NCBI RefSeq assembly: GCF_014205215.1
Contig: NZ_JACHNC010000001.1
Span: 5,142,501 to 5,206,500, forward strand
Source: Actinoplanes lobatus
GTDB lineage: Bacteria > Actinomycetota > Actinomycetes > Mycobacteriales > Micromonosporaceae
Reading direction: 5' to 3'
DNA length: 64,000 nucleotides
Part shown: positions 9,980-18,325 of the stretch, in pieces
Position numbering within the stretch: position 1 is the stretch's first letter
Layout of the letters: each line of letters begins with the position of its first letter
Notes under the pieces: generated by a model
Told to the model about the DNA's origin: nothing
The model's database searches: none
The model's input: the letters and a program-made list of their open reading frames with translations, nothing else
Made by a program: the position numbers and the translations under genes

Positions 9980-10645
9980 TCAGTTCTTCAATACCGTGAG
10001 CACGGCTTCGGCCACACCGGTCGACGAGGCCGGGTTCTGGCCGGTGACCAGGCGGCCGTCGGTGACGACGTGCGGCTGCCAGTCGGCGGCGCCGGTGTGC
10101 TTCGCGCCGAGCTCCTCGAGGCGGCTCTGCAGCGGGAACGGGACCACCTCGGTGAGGCCCACCGCGTTCTCCTCGGCGTCGGTGAACGCCGCGATGTTCT
10201 TCCCGGCGACCAGCGGGGTGCCGTCGGAGAGGGTGAGGCCGACCAGGGCGGCCGGGCCGTGGCAGACGGCGGCCACCACGCCGCCGCGCTCGTACAGGTC
10301 CCGGGCGAAGGTGTTCAGATGCGGGTCGGTGGGGAAGTCCCACATGGCGCCGTGGCCGCCGGCGAACAGGACGGCGTCGTAGCCGGACGGGTCGACGTCG
10401 GCGAAGCGCGGGGTGTCCGTCAGGTCGACCCGCTCGGTGAAGTCGCGCTGCACCGGGTCGGACAGGTCGGCGCCGTCGACCGGCGGTTCGCCGCCGGCCA
10501 CCGAGGCGAACTCGACGGCGTACCCGGCTTCGGTGAAGACCCGCCACGGGTGTGCGGCCTCGGGCAGGTAGTAGCCGGTGGAGCGGAGCCCGCCCAGGTC
10601 GCCGTGACTGGTCAGGCCGATGAGGATCTTGTTTGTTGCGGTCAT
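9980..10645 (-). CDS. DJ-1/PfpI family protein, Hsp31-like
   Basis: 221 residues, the full length for this branch of the class I glutamine amidotransferase-like fold. The nucleophile elbow is VCHGPAAL (cysteine), and FAGGHGAMWDFP and LTSHGDLGG...TGYYLPE are the other signature pieces. Relatives act as glyoxalase III/deglycase-type enzymes or chaperones toward reactive carbonyls; which activity applies is open. ATG at 10645 gives the conserved start KILIGLTSH. It is divergent from a LysR regulator gene with a 75-bp spacer that carries a 14-bp direct repeat, so it is the likely target of that regulator. Confidence 0.88.
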   Translation of the reverse strand: MTATNKILIGLTSHGDLGGLRSTGYYLPEAAHPWRVFTEAGYAVEFASVAGGEPPVDGADLSDPVQRDFTERVDLTDTPRFADVDPSGYDAVLFAGGHGAMWDFPTDPHLNTFARDLYERGGVVAAVCHGPAALVGLTLSDGTPLVAGKNIAAFTDAEENAVGLTEVVPFPLQSRLEELGAKHTGAADWQPHVVTDGRLVTGQNPASSTGVAEAVLTVLKN

Positions 10646-10664
10646 GTCCCTAACCATGCCTCGG

Positions 10665-10710
10665 GGCAGCCATCGGAAACCAAGAGAAACAGTTTTGGCA
10701 GCCATAGGAA
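10665..10710. promoter_or_regulatory. Direct repeat in the PfpI-LysR divergent promoter
   Basis: GGCAGCCATCGGAA (10665-10678) recurs as GGCAGCCATAGGAA (10697-10710), 13 of 14 identical, 32 bp apart (about three helical turns). The spacing on one face of the helix suits a LysR-type tetramer that controls both genes. Binding is inferred only. Confidence 0.45.
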
Positions 10711-10720
10711 TACTGATGGC

Positions 10721-11590
10721 ATGCTGGATCTGCTGCACACGTTCCTGGCGGTCTACCGGGCCGGCACGCTGACCCGGGCGGCCGAGAGTCTCGGGCTGTC
10801 CCAGCCGACCGTGACGGCGCAGCTGCGCGGCCTGGAGTCGCGGATCGGGCAGCCGCTGTTCGTGCGCGGGGCTCGCGGGGTCACCCCGACCGCCGCCGCC
10901 GACGACCTGGCCCGCCGGCTGGACGGGCCGATGGACACGCTCGCCGGGGTGGTCGGCGGGCTGCTCGGCACACCCGGTCCGGCCGGGCGGACCCTGCATC
11001 TGGGCGGGCCGGCCGAGCTGATGACGGCCCGGGTGCTGCCGTCACTGGCCGGCACGTTCGAGGCCGGGGTGAGCGTCCGGGTCCGGCTCGGGCTGGCCGA
11101 CGACCTGCTGGCCGAGCTGTCCGACGGGCGGCTCGACCTGGTGGTCAGCGCGGTCCGCCCGCGCCGCGCCGGCATCCACGCCGAGCCCCTGTACGACGAG
11201 GAGTTCACGCTGGTCGCGGCGCCGCTGTTCCTGAGCGCCCGGGACCGCGCCGACGTGCACGAGCTGCCGCTGCTGGCCTACGCCGAGGAGCTGCCGATCG
11301 TGCGCCGCTGGTGGCGGCATGTCCTCGGCGGGCCACCGCCCCGGCGGGCCGTCCTGGTCGTTCCGGATCTGCGGGCGCTGCGCGCGGCCGCGGTCGCCGG
11401 GATCGGCGCCACCGTGCTGCCCCGCTACCTGGTGGCCGACGATCTCACCGACGGCACGCTGACCGAGGTCATGCCCACCGACGATCCGCCGATCAACACG
11501 CTCTACCTGGCCACCCGCGCGGCGACCCGGGATGAGCCGCACATCGCCCGGGCCCGGGCGGCGCTGCTCAGCCAGGCCCGTCTCTGGTGA
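10721..11590 (+). CDS. LysR family transcriptional regulator
   Basis: 289 residues. The N-terminal winged helix-turn-helix is clear (LLHTFLAVYRAGTLTRAAESLGLSQPTVTAQLRGLE, then RGARGVTPT). A type 2 periplasmic-binding-protein-like effector domain follows (about 90-285). The ATG at 10721 begins MLDLLHTFL, standard for the family. Divergent orientation to the PfpI-like gene suggests it regulates that gene and itself, perhaps in response to an electrophile (inference). Its 3' end overlaps the convergent MarR gene by 23 bases. Confidence 0.92.
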   Translation: MLDLLHTFLAVYRAGTLTRAAESLGLSQPTVTAQLRGLESRIGQPLFVRGARGVTPTAAADDLARRLDGPMDTLAGVVGGLLGTPGPAGRTLHLGGPAELMTARVLPSLAGTFEAGVSVRVRLGLADDLLAELSDGRLDLVVSAVRPRRAGIHAEPLYDEEFTLVAAPLFLSARDRADVHELPLLAYAEELPIVRRWWRHVLGGPPPRRAVLVVPDLRALRAAAVAGIGATVLPRYLVADDLTDGTLTEVMPTDDPPINTLYLATRAATRDEPHIARARAALLSQARLW

Positions 11591-12056
11591 CCGTCCCGCC
11601 GCCGGTGAGGGCGGCCTTCCCGCCGCTGGTCAGGATGCCGGTGATCCAGGGTTCGACGATCTCGCCGAGCAGGGCGGTCAGCGCGGTGGCAGCGCCGGGG
11701 GAGAGCGGGGCGAACGCGCCCGAGTTGACGGCCTCGACCGCGGAGGCGGCCCGATCGGCCAGTTCGCGGCCGGCCGGGGTGGGGCAGAGCCAGACCCGCC
11801 GCCGGTCGGTCTCGTCGCGTTCGCGCTCGATCAGCCCGGCCGACTCGAGACGGTCGGCGAGCGGGGTGATCGAGGACTGCTGCACATGCAGCATGCGGGC
11901 CAGCGCCCGGCCGGTCATGCCCTCGTGCTGCCCGAGCACGTAGAGGGCGAGCAGATCCAGGGAGGGCATCTCGAAATCGTCGGCCACATCGTCCACGGCG
12001 CTCTGCACGAGGCGGCCGGCCAGGAGGACCAGATAGCCGAGTTCGCGCCTCACCAC
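11568..12056 (-). CDS. MarR family transcriptional regulator
   Basis: 162 residues with a MarR winged helix: LDLLALYVLGQHEGMTGRALARMLHVQQSSITPLADRLESAGLIERERDETDRRR, the last part being the basic wing. A short C-terminal helix and a low-complexity tail follow. GTG start at 12056. It is divergent from glnII with 170 bases between, but nothing shows it controls glnII. The effector is unknown. Confidence 0.9.
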   Translation of the reverse strand: MVRRELGYLVLLAGRLVQSAVDDVADDFEMPSLDLLALYVLGQHEGMTGRALARMLHVQQSSITPLADRLESAGLIERERDETDRRRVWLCPTPAGRELADRAASAVEAVNSGAFAPLSPGAATALTALLGEIVEPWITGILTSGGKAALTGGGTVTRDGPG

Positions 12057-12225
12057 TGTTCAAAGTTACCGGGATCACGCTTCCGAGGTGCGGGAACGGA
12101 AACGTGGAGTTGATCTAAGGGGGTTACAGTCCTCGCGCTGGGTCTGGATTTAGGGCGTGTTTATCAGCCTAAGCCAGGCTAGGCGGAGTACGCCCCGAGT
12201 ACCCCGATTTGAGGAGAAAAGAACG

Positions 12226-13227
12226 ATGGCTGTCAAGGCCGAGTACCTGTGGGTCGACGGAACCCAGCCCACCGCCAAGCTGCGTTCCAAGACCAAGATT
12301 CTGGCCGACGGCGAGAAGCCCGGTATCTGGGGCTTCGACGGCTCGAGCACCAACCAGGCGCCCGGTGACAAGTCCGACTGTGTCCTCCAGCCGGTCTTCA
12401 TCTGCCCGGACCCGCTCCGTGGCGGCGACAACATCATCGTGCTGTGCGAGGTCGAGCTGATCAGCGGCGCCCCGCACCCCACCAACACCCGCGCCCCGCT
12501 GCGCGCGGTCGCCGAGAAGTACGCCGACCAGGAGTCGATCTTCGGCATCGAGCAGGAGTACACCTTCTTCAAGGACGGCCGCCCGCTCGGCTTCCCGGTC
12601 GGCGGCGGCTACCCGGCCCCGCAGGGCGGCTACTACTGCGGCGTCGGCGCGGACGAGGTCTTCGGCCGTGAGATCGTCGAGGAGCACATGGACGCGGTGC
12701 TCGCCGCGGGCCTGCACCTGTCCGGCATCAACGCCGAGGTCATGCCGGGTCAGTGGGAGTTCCAGATCGGCCCGGTCGCCGCCCCGCTCGTCGCCGATGA
12801 GCTGTGGGTCGCCCGCTGGCTGCTCTACCGCATCGCCGAGAAGCACGGCGTCTCCGCCACCCTCGACCCGAAGCCGGTCAAGGGCGACTGGAACGGTGCC
12901 GGCGCGCACACCAACTTCTCCACCAAGGCCATGCGCGAGGGCTACGACGCGATCATCGCGGGCGCCGAGGCGCTGGGCAAGAAGCGCCAGGAGCACGTGG
13001 ACGGCTACGGCGCCGGCATCGACCAGCGCCTCACCGGCCTGCACGAGACCGCCCCGTGGACCGAGTACAGCTACGGCGTCTCCGACCGCGGCGCGTCGGT
13101 GCGCATCCCGTGGCAGGTCGAGAAGGACGGCAAGGGCTACATCGAGGACCGTCGCCCGAACGCGAACGTGGACCCGTACGTCGTCACCCGCCTGCTGATC
13201 GACACGATCTGCTCCGAGCTGGCCTGA
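12226..13227 (+). CDS. glnII: Glutamine synthetase, type II (eukaryotic-like)
   Basis: 333 residues, the short length of GSII. Motifs visible: GIWGFDGSSTNQAPGDKSDC near 45-62, EQEYTFF (metal-binding glutamates), GGGYPAPQGGYYCGVG, EVMPGQWEFQIGP, GDWNGAGAHTNFSTK (nucleotide and glutamate site) and EDRRPNANVDPY near the end. It forms glutamine from glutamate, ammonia and ATP in the cytoplasm. ATG at 12226 has GAGGAGAAAA just upstream. In streptomycetes glnII is controlled by GlnR; I could not find a convincing GlnR box here. A small inverted repeat GCCTA-N8-TAGGC at 12167-12184 is the only symmetry noted. A perfect hairpin follows the stop codon. Confidence 0.96.
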   Translation: MAVKAEYLWVDGTQPTAKLRSKTKILADGEKPGIWGFDGSSTNQAPGDKSDCVLQPVFICPDPLRGGDNIIVLCEVELISGAPHPTNTRAPLRAVAEKYADQESIFGIEQEYTFFKDGRPLGFPVGGGYPAPQGGYYCGVGADEVFGREIVEEHMDAVLAAGLHLSGINAEVMPGQWEFQIGPVAAPLVADELWVARWLLYRIAEKHGVSATLDPKPVKGDWNGAGAHTNFSTKAMREGYDAIIAGAEALGKKRQEHVDGYGAGIDQRLTGLHETAPWTEYSYGVSDRGASVRIPWQVEKDGKGYIEDRRPNANVDPYVVTRLLIDTICSELA

Positions 13228-13235
13228 TCATCGCC

Positions 13236-13272
13236 GAAGGCCACCGCGCGTACTCTTCGCGCGGTGGCCTTC
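13236..13272 (+). terminator. Perfect hairpin after glnII overlapping the next start codon
   Basis: GAAGGCCACCGCGCG (13236-13250) pairs perfectly with 13258-13272 around a 7-base loop. It begins 8 bases after the glnII stop. There is no T-run. The right arm contains the GTG start (13264-13266) and the first two further codons of the next gene, so the structure may terminate glnII transcripts, limit translation of the next gene, or both. Confidence 0.6.
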
Positions 13273-14025
13273 GACGTCCTGCCCGGTGACTCCGCGTCGC
13301 CGGTGATCCTGCACGTGCCCCATTCCTCCCGGAACATCGTTGAATCCGGGTTGTATCCGGACATTGTCGCCGAGGAATTGGACCACCTCACCGACGCGCA
13401 CACCGATCTGATCGCGCTCGGCGCCGCCGAGACCGCGGCCAGGAGGCCGTGGATCTTCATGAACCGGCTGTCCCGCCTCGTCGTCGACCCCGAGCGGTTC
13501 CCCGACGACGAGATGGTCCGGGCCGGCATGGGGCCGGTCTACACCCACGGCCACGCCGGCCGGCGGTTGCGCGACGACGACCCCTCGCGCGACGCGAAAC
13601 TCCTTCACGAGCACTTCCGTCCGTACGCCGAAGCGATGACCCACCTCGTCGACGACCGCCTGGCCGCGACCGGGCGTGCGGTGATCCTCGACGTGCACTC
13701 CTATCCGACGGCGCCGCTGCCGTACGAGCTGCACGCCGACGGCCCGCGCCCACCGGTGTGCCTGGGCACCCATCCGCTGCACACCCCGGACCGGTTGCTG
13801 GCCGCGGCCCGGGCGGCGTTCGGCGAAACCGGCCTGAACAGCCCGTTCGCCGGTTGCTACGTTCCGCTCAAGCACTACGACCGCGACCCGGCCGTCTCCG
13901 CGCTGATGGTGGAGATCCGCCGCGACCAGTACATGGCCGAGCCGGGCGGCCCGCCGGTCGAGGGGATCGACCGTCTGGCCCGGGCGCTGGCGATGCTCGT
14001 CGATGCGGTTCCGGCGCCCCGGTGA
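13264..14025 (+). CDS. N-formylglutamate amidohydrolase family protein
   Basis: 253 residues with the zinc-hydrolase pattern of the N-formylglutamate amidohydrolase family: VILHVPHSSRNI, DHLTDAHTDLIA, NRLSRLVVDPERF, ILDVHSYPT, HPLHTPDRLL and LMVEIRRDQYM. Members split formyl- or related acylated glutamate, which fits its place behind glutamine synthetase. The GTG start at 13264 is inside the right arm of a perfect hairpin and has no free ribosome site, so either translation is coupled or restrained, or a start farther in is used. The conserved region begins only about 15 residues in, so a later start leaves little room. Confidence 0.85.
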   Translation: MAFDVLPGDSASPVILHVPHSSRNIVESGLYPDIVAEELDHLTDAHTDLIALGAAETAARRPWIFMNRLSRLVVDPERFPDDEMVRAGMGPVYTHGHAGRRLRDDDPSRDAKLLHEHFRPYAEAMTHLVDDRLAATGRAVILDVHSYPTAPLPYELHADGPRPPVCLGTHPLHTPDRLLAAARAAFGETGLNSPFAGCYVPLKHYDRDPAVSALMVEIRRDQYMAEPGGPPVEGIDRLARALAMLVDAVPAPR

Positions 14026-14073
14026 CCCGCCCGGGTGGCAGCGTTCCGGTTGATGGAGTGACATGATGACCCG

Positions 14074-14403
14074 GTGGTGAACTTCGAGGCGAGGACATCC
14101 GCCGGCGACGGCCGCGTCGTCGTGGCTCTCGCCGGGGAGTGCGACCTGGCGACCCGCGAGCAGTTGACCGCCGTCCTGCTCGACGCGGTGAACCAGGCTC
14201 GCCTCGTGTTCGTCGACATGGCCGGGCTCACCTTCATCGACTCCAGCGGCGTGCACAGCCTGGTCATCGCGCATCACGCCGCCAAGCAGACCGGCGGGCG
14301 GGTCTACGTGCTCAACGCCACCGGCCCGGTCGCCGCCGTCCTCGAGCTCACCGGCCTCGACACCCTGCTGCGCGCTCCGTCCGAAGAGCGCCGTCATGTC
14401 TGA
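14074..14403 (+). CDS. STAS-domain anti-sigma factor antagonist
   Basis: 109 residues, one STAS domain: VVVALAGECDLATREQLTAVL, then LVFVDMAGLTFIDSSGVHSLV, where the serine pair after D is the usual phosphorylation site of RsbV/SpoIIAA proteins. The GTG start at 14074 gives MVNFEART; a second GTG follows directly. Its last 8 bases overlap the next gene, which encodes an RsbW-like ATPase, so the two are translated together and probably form a partner-switch pair. No sigma factor gene is adjacent, so the target is not visible. Confidence 0.9.
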   Translation: MVNFEARTSAGDGRVVVALAGECDLATREQLTAVLLDAVNQARLVFVDMAGLTFIDSSGVHSLVIAHHAAKQTGGRVYVLNATGPVAAVLELTGLDTLLRAPSEERRHV

Positions 14404-14773
14404 GACCGTCGATGGGATGTCGTACCACGTACCCGACGATCTGCGGGCCGTCCGCGCCTTCGTCACCGAGCGGGCGCTGGCGCTCGGGCTGCCCGAGGCC
14501 CGGCTCGACATGCTCACCCTCGCGGTCAGCGAGCTGACCACCAACACGTTGCAGCACACCAGCGGCGGCGGCCACATCCGGGTCTGGGTGGAGGAGGGCC
14601 GCCTGGTCTGCGACGTCGTCGACCAGGGGTCCGACCGGCCGTTCGGGCGCGCCATGCCGTCGGCCGAGGCGATCCGGGGGCGCGGGCTGGCGATCGTCGA
14701 GCGGGTCTGCGACGCCGTCTACACGACCGCGGTTCCGGGCGGCACTCTCGTACGGATCTGCCTGAATCTCTAG
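14396..14773 (+). CDS. RsbW-like anti-sigma regulatory kinase (HATPase_c_2)
   Basis: 125 residues of the GHKL ATPase fold in its short RsbW form: N-box LAVSELTTNTLQHT, G1-like VVDQGSDRPFG and G2 GRGLAIVERVCD, then GGTLVRICLNL. Proteins of this kind phosphorylate a STAS partner and bind a sigma factor or another regulator. The overlap with the STAS gene marks a two-gene unit. The G1 box reads DQGS rather than DxGxG, common in the stand-alone ATP-binding regulators of streptomycetes; kinase activity is therefore likely but not certain. Confidence 0.88.
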   Translation: MSETVDGMSYHVPDDLRAVRAFVTERALALGLPEARLDMLTLAVSELTTNTLQHTSGGGHIRVWVEEGRLVCDVVDQGSDRPFGRAMPSAEAIRGRGLAIVERVCDAVYTTAVPGGTLVRICLNL

Positions 14774-14858
14774 ATTTTCTGTTATCGCCCGGTGGTGCGG
14801 GCATCTACGCCGGTGGACCCCCGTCCATCCCCCGCATCCCCAGGCGAAAGGCAACCCC

Positions 14859-17207
14859 ATGTCCTCACCCCGACCCCGGCGGCTACGCCGGGGCCTGATC
14901 GCGGCCGGCGTCCTCGCGGTCGCCGTCCCGGCGGGCATCGTGACCGTCTCCATGATCCCCGCGGCCGCGGCGACGACCCCGGTCGCCGGCGGCGTCTACA
15001 CGCTGGCCTCCGGATCCAGCGGCAAGTGCGCCGACGTGGCCGGCGCGTCCACCGCCAGCAGCGCGCTGCTCGTCCAGCTGGCCTGCAACGCGGCCACCAC
15101 CAACCAGCAGTGGACCGCCAAGCAGCAGAACAGCGGGCAGTTCCAGCTGGTCAACGGCAACAGCACCCGGTGCGTCGACGTGCCGAGCTCGACGACCGTG
15201 TCCGGCACCCAGCTCCAGCAGTACAGCTGCGGCGACGCCACCAAGAACAACCAGCTGTGGACGTTCACGGCGTCGACCGCGGCGGCCGGCAAGTTCCTGG
15301 TCAAGAGCGTGGCCAGCGGCCTGTGCATCAGCAACAAGGACGGCTCGACCGCCGGCAACAACCCGATCGTGCAGGAGACCTGCTCGGACGTGGCCCGGAT
15401 GCAGTGGTCGTTCAACTACGTCTCCGGGCCGACCGCCACGCCCACCACGCCCACCGAGTCCGGCCGGCAGATGGAGGACCTGGACCGGGGTCTGATCAGC
15501 GTCCGCTCCGGCACCGGCAACCTGGTGTCCTGGCGCCTGCTCGGCACCGAGGCGGCGGCCACCGGCTTCAACGTCTACCGGTCCGGCACGAAGCTCACCG
15601 CGACGCCGGTCACCAACTCGACGAACTACCTGGACGCGGGCGCCGCAGCGGACGCCACGTACACGGTCCGGGCCGTCGTCAACGGCGCCGAGCAGGGCGA
15701 CTCGCCCGCGTCGCTGACCTTCGGCAGCGGCTACCTGGACGTGAAGCTCCAGGTTCCGGCCGGCGGGACCACCCCGGACGGCGTCGCCTACACCTACTCG
15801 GCCAACGACGCGTCGGTCGGTGACGCGGACGGCGACGGCGACTACGAGATCTTCGTGAAGTGGGATCCGTCCAACTCCAAGGACAACTCGCAGTCCGGGT
15901 ACACCGGCAACGTGTACGTGGACGCGTACACCCTCCAGGGCACCCGGCTGTGGCGCATCGACCTGGGCAGGAACATTCGGGCCGGCGCGCACTACACCCA
16001 GTTCCAGGTGTACGACTACGACGGCGACGGCAAGGCCGAGATCGCCATGAAGACCGCCGACGGCACCGTCTCCGGCACCGGCGTCACCATCGGCTCGGCC
16101 GGCGCCGACTACCGCAACTCGTCCGGCTACATCCTGTCCGGGCCGGAATACCTGACCATGTTCAGCGGTCAGACCGGCGCCGCGCTGTCCACCGTCAACT
16201 ACACCCCGGCGCGCGGGACCGTGAGCAGCTGGGGCGACTCGTACGGCAACCGGGTCGACCGGTTCCTGGCCGGCACCGCCTACCTCGACGGCGCCCGCCC
16301 GTCGCTGATCATGGCGCGTGGCTACTACACCCGGGCCGTCATCGCCGCCTGGGACTTCCGCAACGGCACCCTCACCAGCCGCTGGACCTACGACTCCGGG
16401 ACCAGCAACACCGGGGCGTACGGGCAGGGCAACCACCAGCTGTCCATCGCCGACACCGACGCCGACGGCAAGGACGAGATCATCTACGGCGCCGCGGCGA
16501 TCAACGACAACGGCACCCTGATGTGGCGCAGCGGCTTCGGCCACGGCGACGCCCTGCACGTCGGCGACCTGATCCCGTCCCGGGCCGGCATCGAGGTGTA
16601 CCGCCCGTCCGAGTCCACCTCGCAGCCGGCCGACGCCATGCTCGACGGGCGCACCGGCGCGGTCATCTGGTCGCACGCCTCCTGCGGCTGCGACAACGGC
16701 CGGGCCGTGGCCGGTGACGTCTACGCCGGCAGCGCGGGCGCCGAGGCCTGGTCGTCCGCGGTCGACGGGCTGACCAGCACCACCGGCGCCAACGTCGGCC
16801 GCAAGCCGTCCTCCACCAACTTCCTGGCCTGGTGGGACGCCGACCCGGTCCGCGAGCTGGTCGACGCCACCCGGGTCGACAAGTACGGCACCAGCGGCGA
16901 CACCCGCCTGCTCACCGCCTCCGGCGTCGCCTCCAACAACAGCACCAAACAGACCCCGGCCCTCTCCGGCGACATCCTCGGCGACTGGCGCGAGGAGATC
17001 GTCTGGCGGCTCTCCGACTCGTCCGCGCTGCGCATCTACAGCACCCCGGCCGTCACCGACCGCCGGATCCACACGCTGGCCCACGACTCGCAGTACCGGG
17101 TCGCGCTGGCGTGGCAGAACACCGCGTACAACCAGCCGCCGCACCCGAGCTTCTTCCTCGGCGACGGCATGACCACCCCGGCCCAGCCGAACATCTACGT
17201 TCGCTGA
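14859..17207 (+). CDS. Secreted rhamnogalacturonan lyase (PL11) with ricin-type CBM
   Basis: 782 residues. A basic, hydrophobic signal peptide (about 1-38, ending AAA) leads to a ricin B-like CBM13 domain (about 42-190) with QW motifs such as TNQQWTAKQ and NNQLWTF. A fibronectin-like segment and the PL11 beta-propeller follow. The propeller shows the repeated calcium sites GDADGDGDYEIFVKWDPSN, DYDGDGKAEIAMKTADG and ADTDADGKDEIIYGAA, and ends GDWREEIVWR and NQPPHPSFFLG. PL11 enzymes cut the rhamnose-galacturonate backbone of pectin by beta-elimination outside the cell. No LacI-type palindrome precedes it. A PL4-type lyase is encoded at 54.3 kb. Confidence 0.93.
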   Translation: MSSPRPRRLRRGLIAAGVLAVAVPAGIVTVSMIPAAAATTPVAGGVYTLASGSSGKCADVAGASTASSALLVQLACNAATTNQQWTAKQQNSGQFQLVNGNSTRCVDVPSSTTVSGTQLQQYSCGDATKNNQLWTFTASTAAAGKFLVKSVASGLCISNKDGSTAGNNPIVQETCSDVARMQWSFNYVSGPTATPTTPTESGRQMEDLDRGLISVRSGTGNLVSWRLLGTEAAATGFNVYRSGTKLTATPVTNSTNYLDAGAAADATYTVRAVVNGAEQGDSPASLTFGSGYLDVKLQVPAGGTTPDGVAYTYSANDASVGDADGDGDYEIFVKWDPSNSKDNSQSGYTGNVYVDAYTLQGTRLWRIDLGRNIRAGAHYTQFQVYDYDGDGKAEIAMKTADGTVSGTGVTIGSAGADYRNSSGYILSGPEYLTMFSGQTGAALSTVNYTPARGTVSSWGDSYGNRVDRFLAGTAYLDGARPSLIMARGYYTRAVIAAWDFRNGTLTSRWTYDSGTSNTGAYGQGNHQLSIADTDADGKDEIIYGAAAINDNGTLMWRSGFGHGDALHVGDLIPSRAGIEVYRPSESTSQPADAMLDGRTGAVIWSHASCGCDNGRAVAGDVYAGSAGAEAWSSAVDGLTSTTGANVGRKPSSTNFLAWWDADPVRELVDATRVDKYGTSGDTRLLTASGVASNNSTKQTPALSGDILGDWREEIVWRLSDSSALRIYSTPAVTDRRIHTLAHDSQYRVALAWQNTAYNQPPHPSFFLGDGMTTPAQPNIYVR

Positions 17208-17214
17208 GTCCCGG

Positions 17215-17252
17215 CCCCGGCGCCGGGGAGGAAAATCGTCGCGGCGCCGGGG
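17215..17252 (+). terminator. GC-rich hairpin after the PL11 lyase
   Basis: CCCCGGCGCCG (17215-17225) pairs with CGGCGCCGGGG (17242-17252) across a 16-base loop, starting 8 bases after the stop codon. No T-run. It is a weak terminator candidate, just before the next gene. Confidence 0.4.
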
Positions 17253-17274
17253 CACCCCGGTCCATCATGGCCGG

Positions 17275-18132
17275 ATGGACCTTCCGTTCGACGTCGTGCC
17301 GGCACCAGGTCGCCCGCCGCTGCGGTTCGAGGTGGCCGGCAGCCGGCTTCTGGCGATCCGGCAGGGCGACGACCCGGTGGTTCTGGGCCGCATCGACGAC
17401 GGCCACTATGGCGTCGACTATGTGCGCACCGGGCGCTACCGGTCGCCGGTCCCGCCTCTGCGAGCCGCCCATGCGGCCGGTCTCGCTGCCGACGGTGGTG
17501 AGACCTGGTGGGCGCGGTGGGCGCATCACTTCCGGTCAGAGCTGTCCGATTCGGCGTACGGGCCACTGCACGCCGGTCGATGGCTGCTGAGTTCCCGTGT
17601 GCCCCGGTTGCGCCGGGGGTGGCGGTGGGAGCTGTACGCGGCGGACGAGGGCTACGTCGACTACGAGGGTGACCGGCCGCTGTTGCCACTGCGCACGCCG
17701 GTCGGCCCGGGAGATGGCCGGGTCAAGGCCTATCGGAAGCAGGCCCGGGACGGCAGCCTGCCCCCGGTGCTGATCTGGTGGGTCAGCTGCCTGTGCGGGT
17801 ATGTGGTGCTGGACGGGCACGACCGGCTGGCCGCCGCTCTCGCCGAGGACCGCGAACCGCCGTGGCTCGAGCTCACCCGCGTGGACCCGATCAAGGCCGC
17901 CGCGGTCACGCGCATGGTCGTCGACCGCTACCTGGAGCGCGAGGCGATCATCCGGCGCAGTCCGGGAACCGCGCCGGCGCTGACTGTTCTCGGACAGCGC
18001 TTCGGGGCGGACCTTCGTGAAGCCGAGCACGACGAAGCCCGTACCCGAGCGTGGCCTCTGGCGGGAGGAACCGTGGCCTGGACGCGCGCCGCCGAGGAGT
18101 GCGCGCCCGGCTGGCTCACGTCTCTTGGTTAG
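17275..18132 (+). CDS. ParB-like domain protein of unknown function
   Basis: 285 residues, no signal peptide or membrane helix. The middle (about 145-205) resembles a ParB/Srx N-terminal fold: GDGRVKAYRKQARDGSLPPVL, then VSCLCGYVVLDGHDRLAAAL, where GHDRL stands in place of the GHRRL type box. The N-terminal 140 residues are rich in W, Y and R (TWWARWAHHFRSEL; RRGWRWELYAADEGYVDYEG). Similar proteins occur as lone genes in actinobacteria; some ParB-fold domains are CTPases, nucleases or kinases. No partner gene is next to it. I would not assign a role. Confidence 0.6.
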   Translation: MDLPFDVVPAPGRPPLRFEVAGSRLLAIRQGDDPVVLGRIDDGHYGVDYVRTGRYRSPVPPLRAAHAAGLAADGGETWWARWAHHFRSELSDSAYGPLHAGRWLLSSRVPRLRRGWRWELYAADEGYVDYEGDRPLLPLRTPVGPGDGRVKAYRKQARDGSLPPVLIWWVSCLCGYVVLDGHDRLAAALAEDREPPWLELTRVDPIKAAAVTRMVVDRYLEREAIIRRSPGTAPALTVLGQRFGADLREAEHDEARTRAWPLAGGTVAWTRAAEECAPGWLTSLG

Positions 18133-18284
18133 AGATCCTTCTTGGTCGAGGTCCGACCACAAAGGGTTTATGGCTCGGGGTTCCGTGGGGGCGCGGGGGT
18201 CTCCACGCCGGACCGCTGAGAAGCTTGTTTAAAAATTCTGAAACATTGACGACATCCACTGTACGCATTTACCGTTCTGAGTCA

Positions 18285-18296
18285 GAGAGCGCTCTC
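18285..18296. promoter_or_regulatory. LacI-type operator candidate before the GH81 gene
   Basis: GAGAGCGCTCTC is a perfect 12-bp palindrome with the central CG typical of LacI-family sites, 29 bases before the GH81 start. It resembles the CebR-type GGGAGCGCTCCC class rather than the TCGAAGCGCTTCGA sites found at 41.2 and 45.3 kb, so a different regulator is expected. It is in the 190-bp spacer after the ParB-like gene. Confidence 0.6.
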
Positions 18297-18325
18297 ACGA
18301 GCGGGCCGGACGCAGTGGAGGCGTG

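Noticed and set aside
12057..12225. Possible GlnR box in the glnII promoter; small dyad GCCTA-N8-TAGGC at 12167-12184.
   Set aside because: I could not match the gTnAc-N6-GaAAc pattern at both half-sites, so no GlnR site is claimed. The dyad is too short to call.
14883..17255. 790-codon open frame on the minus strand opposite the PL11 gene.
   Set aside because: Composition is that of a third-position GC shadow (runs of V, G, R, D), with no domain. The + strand encodes a full PL11 enzyme.
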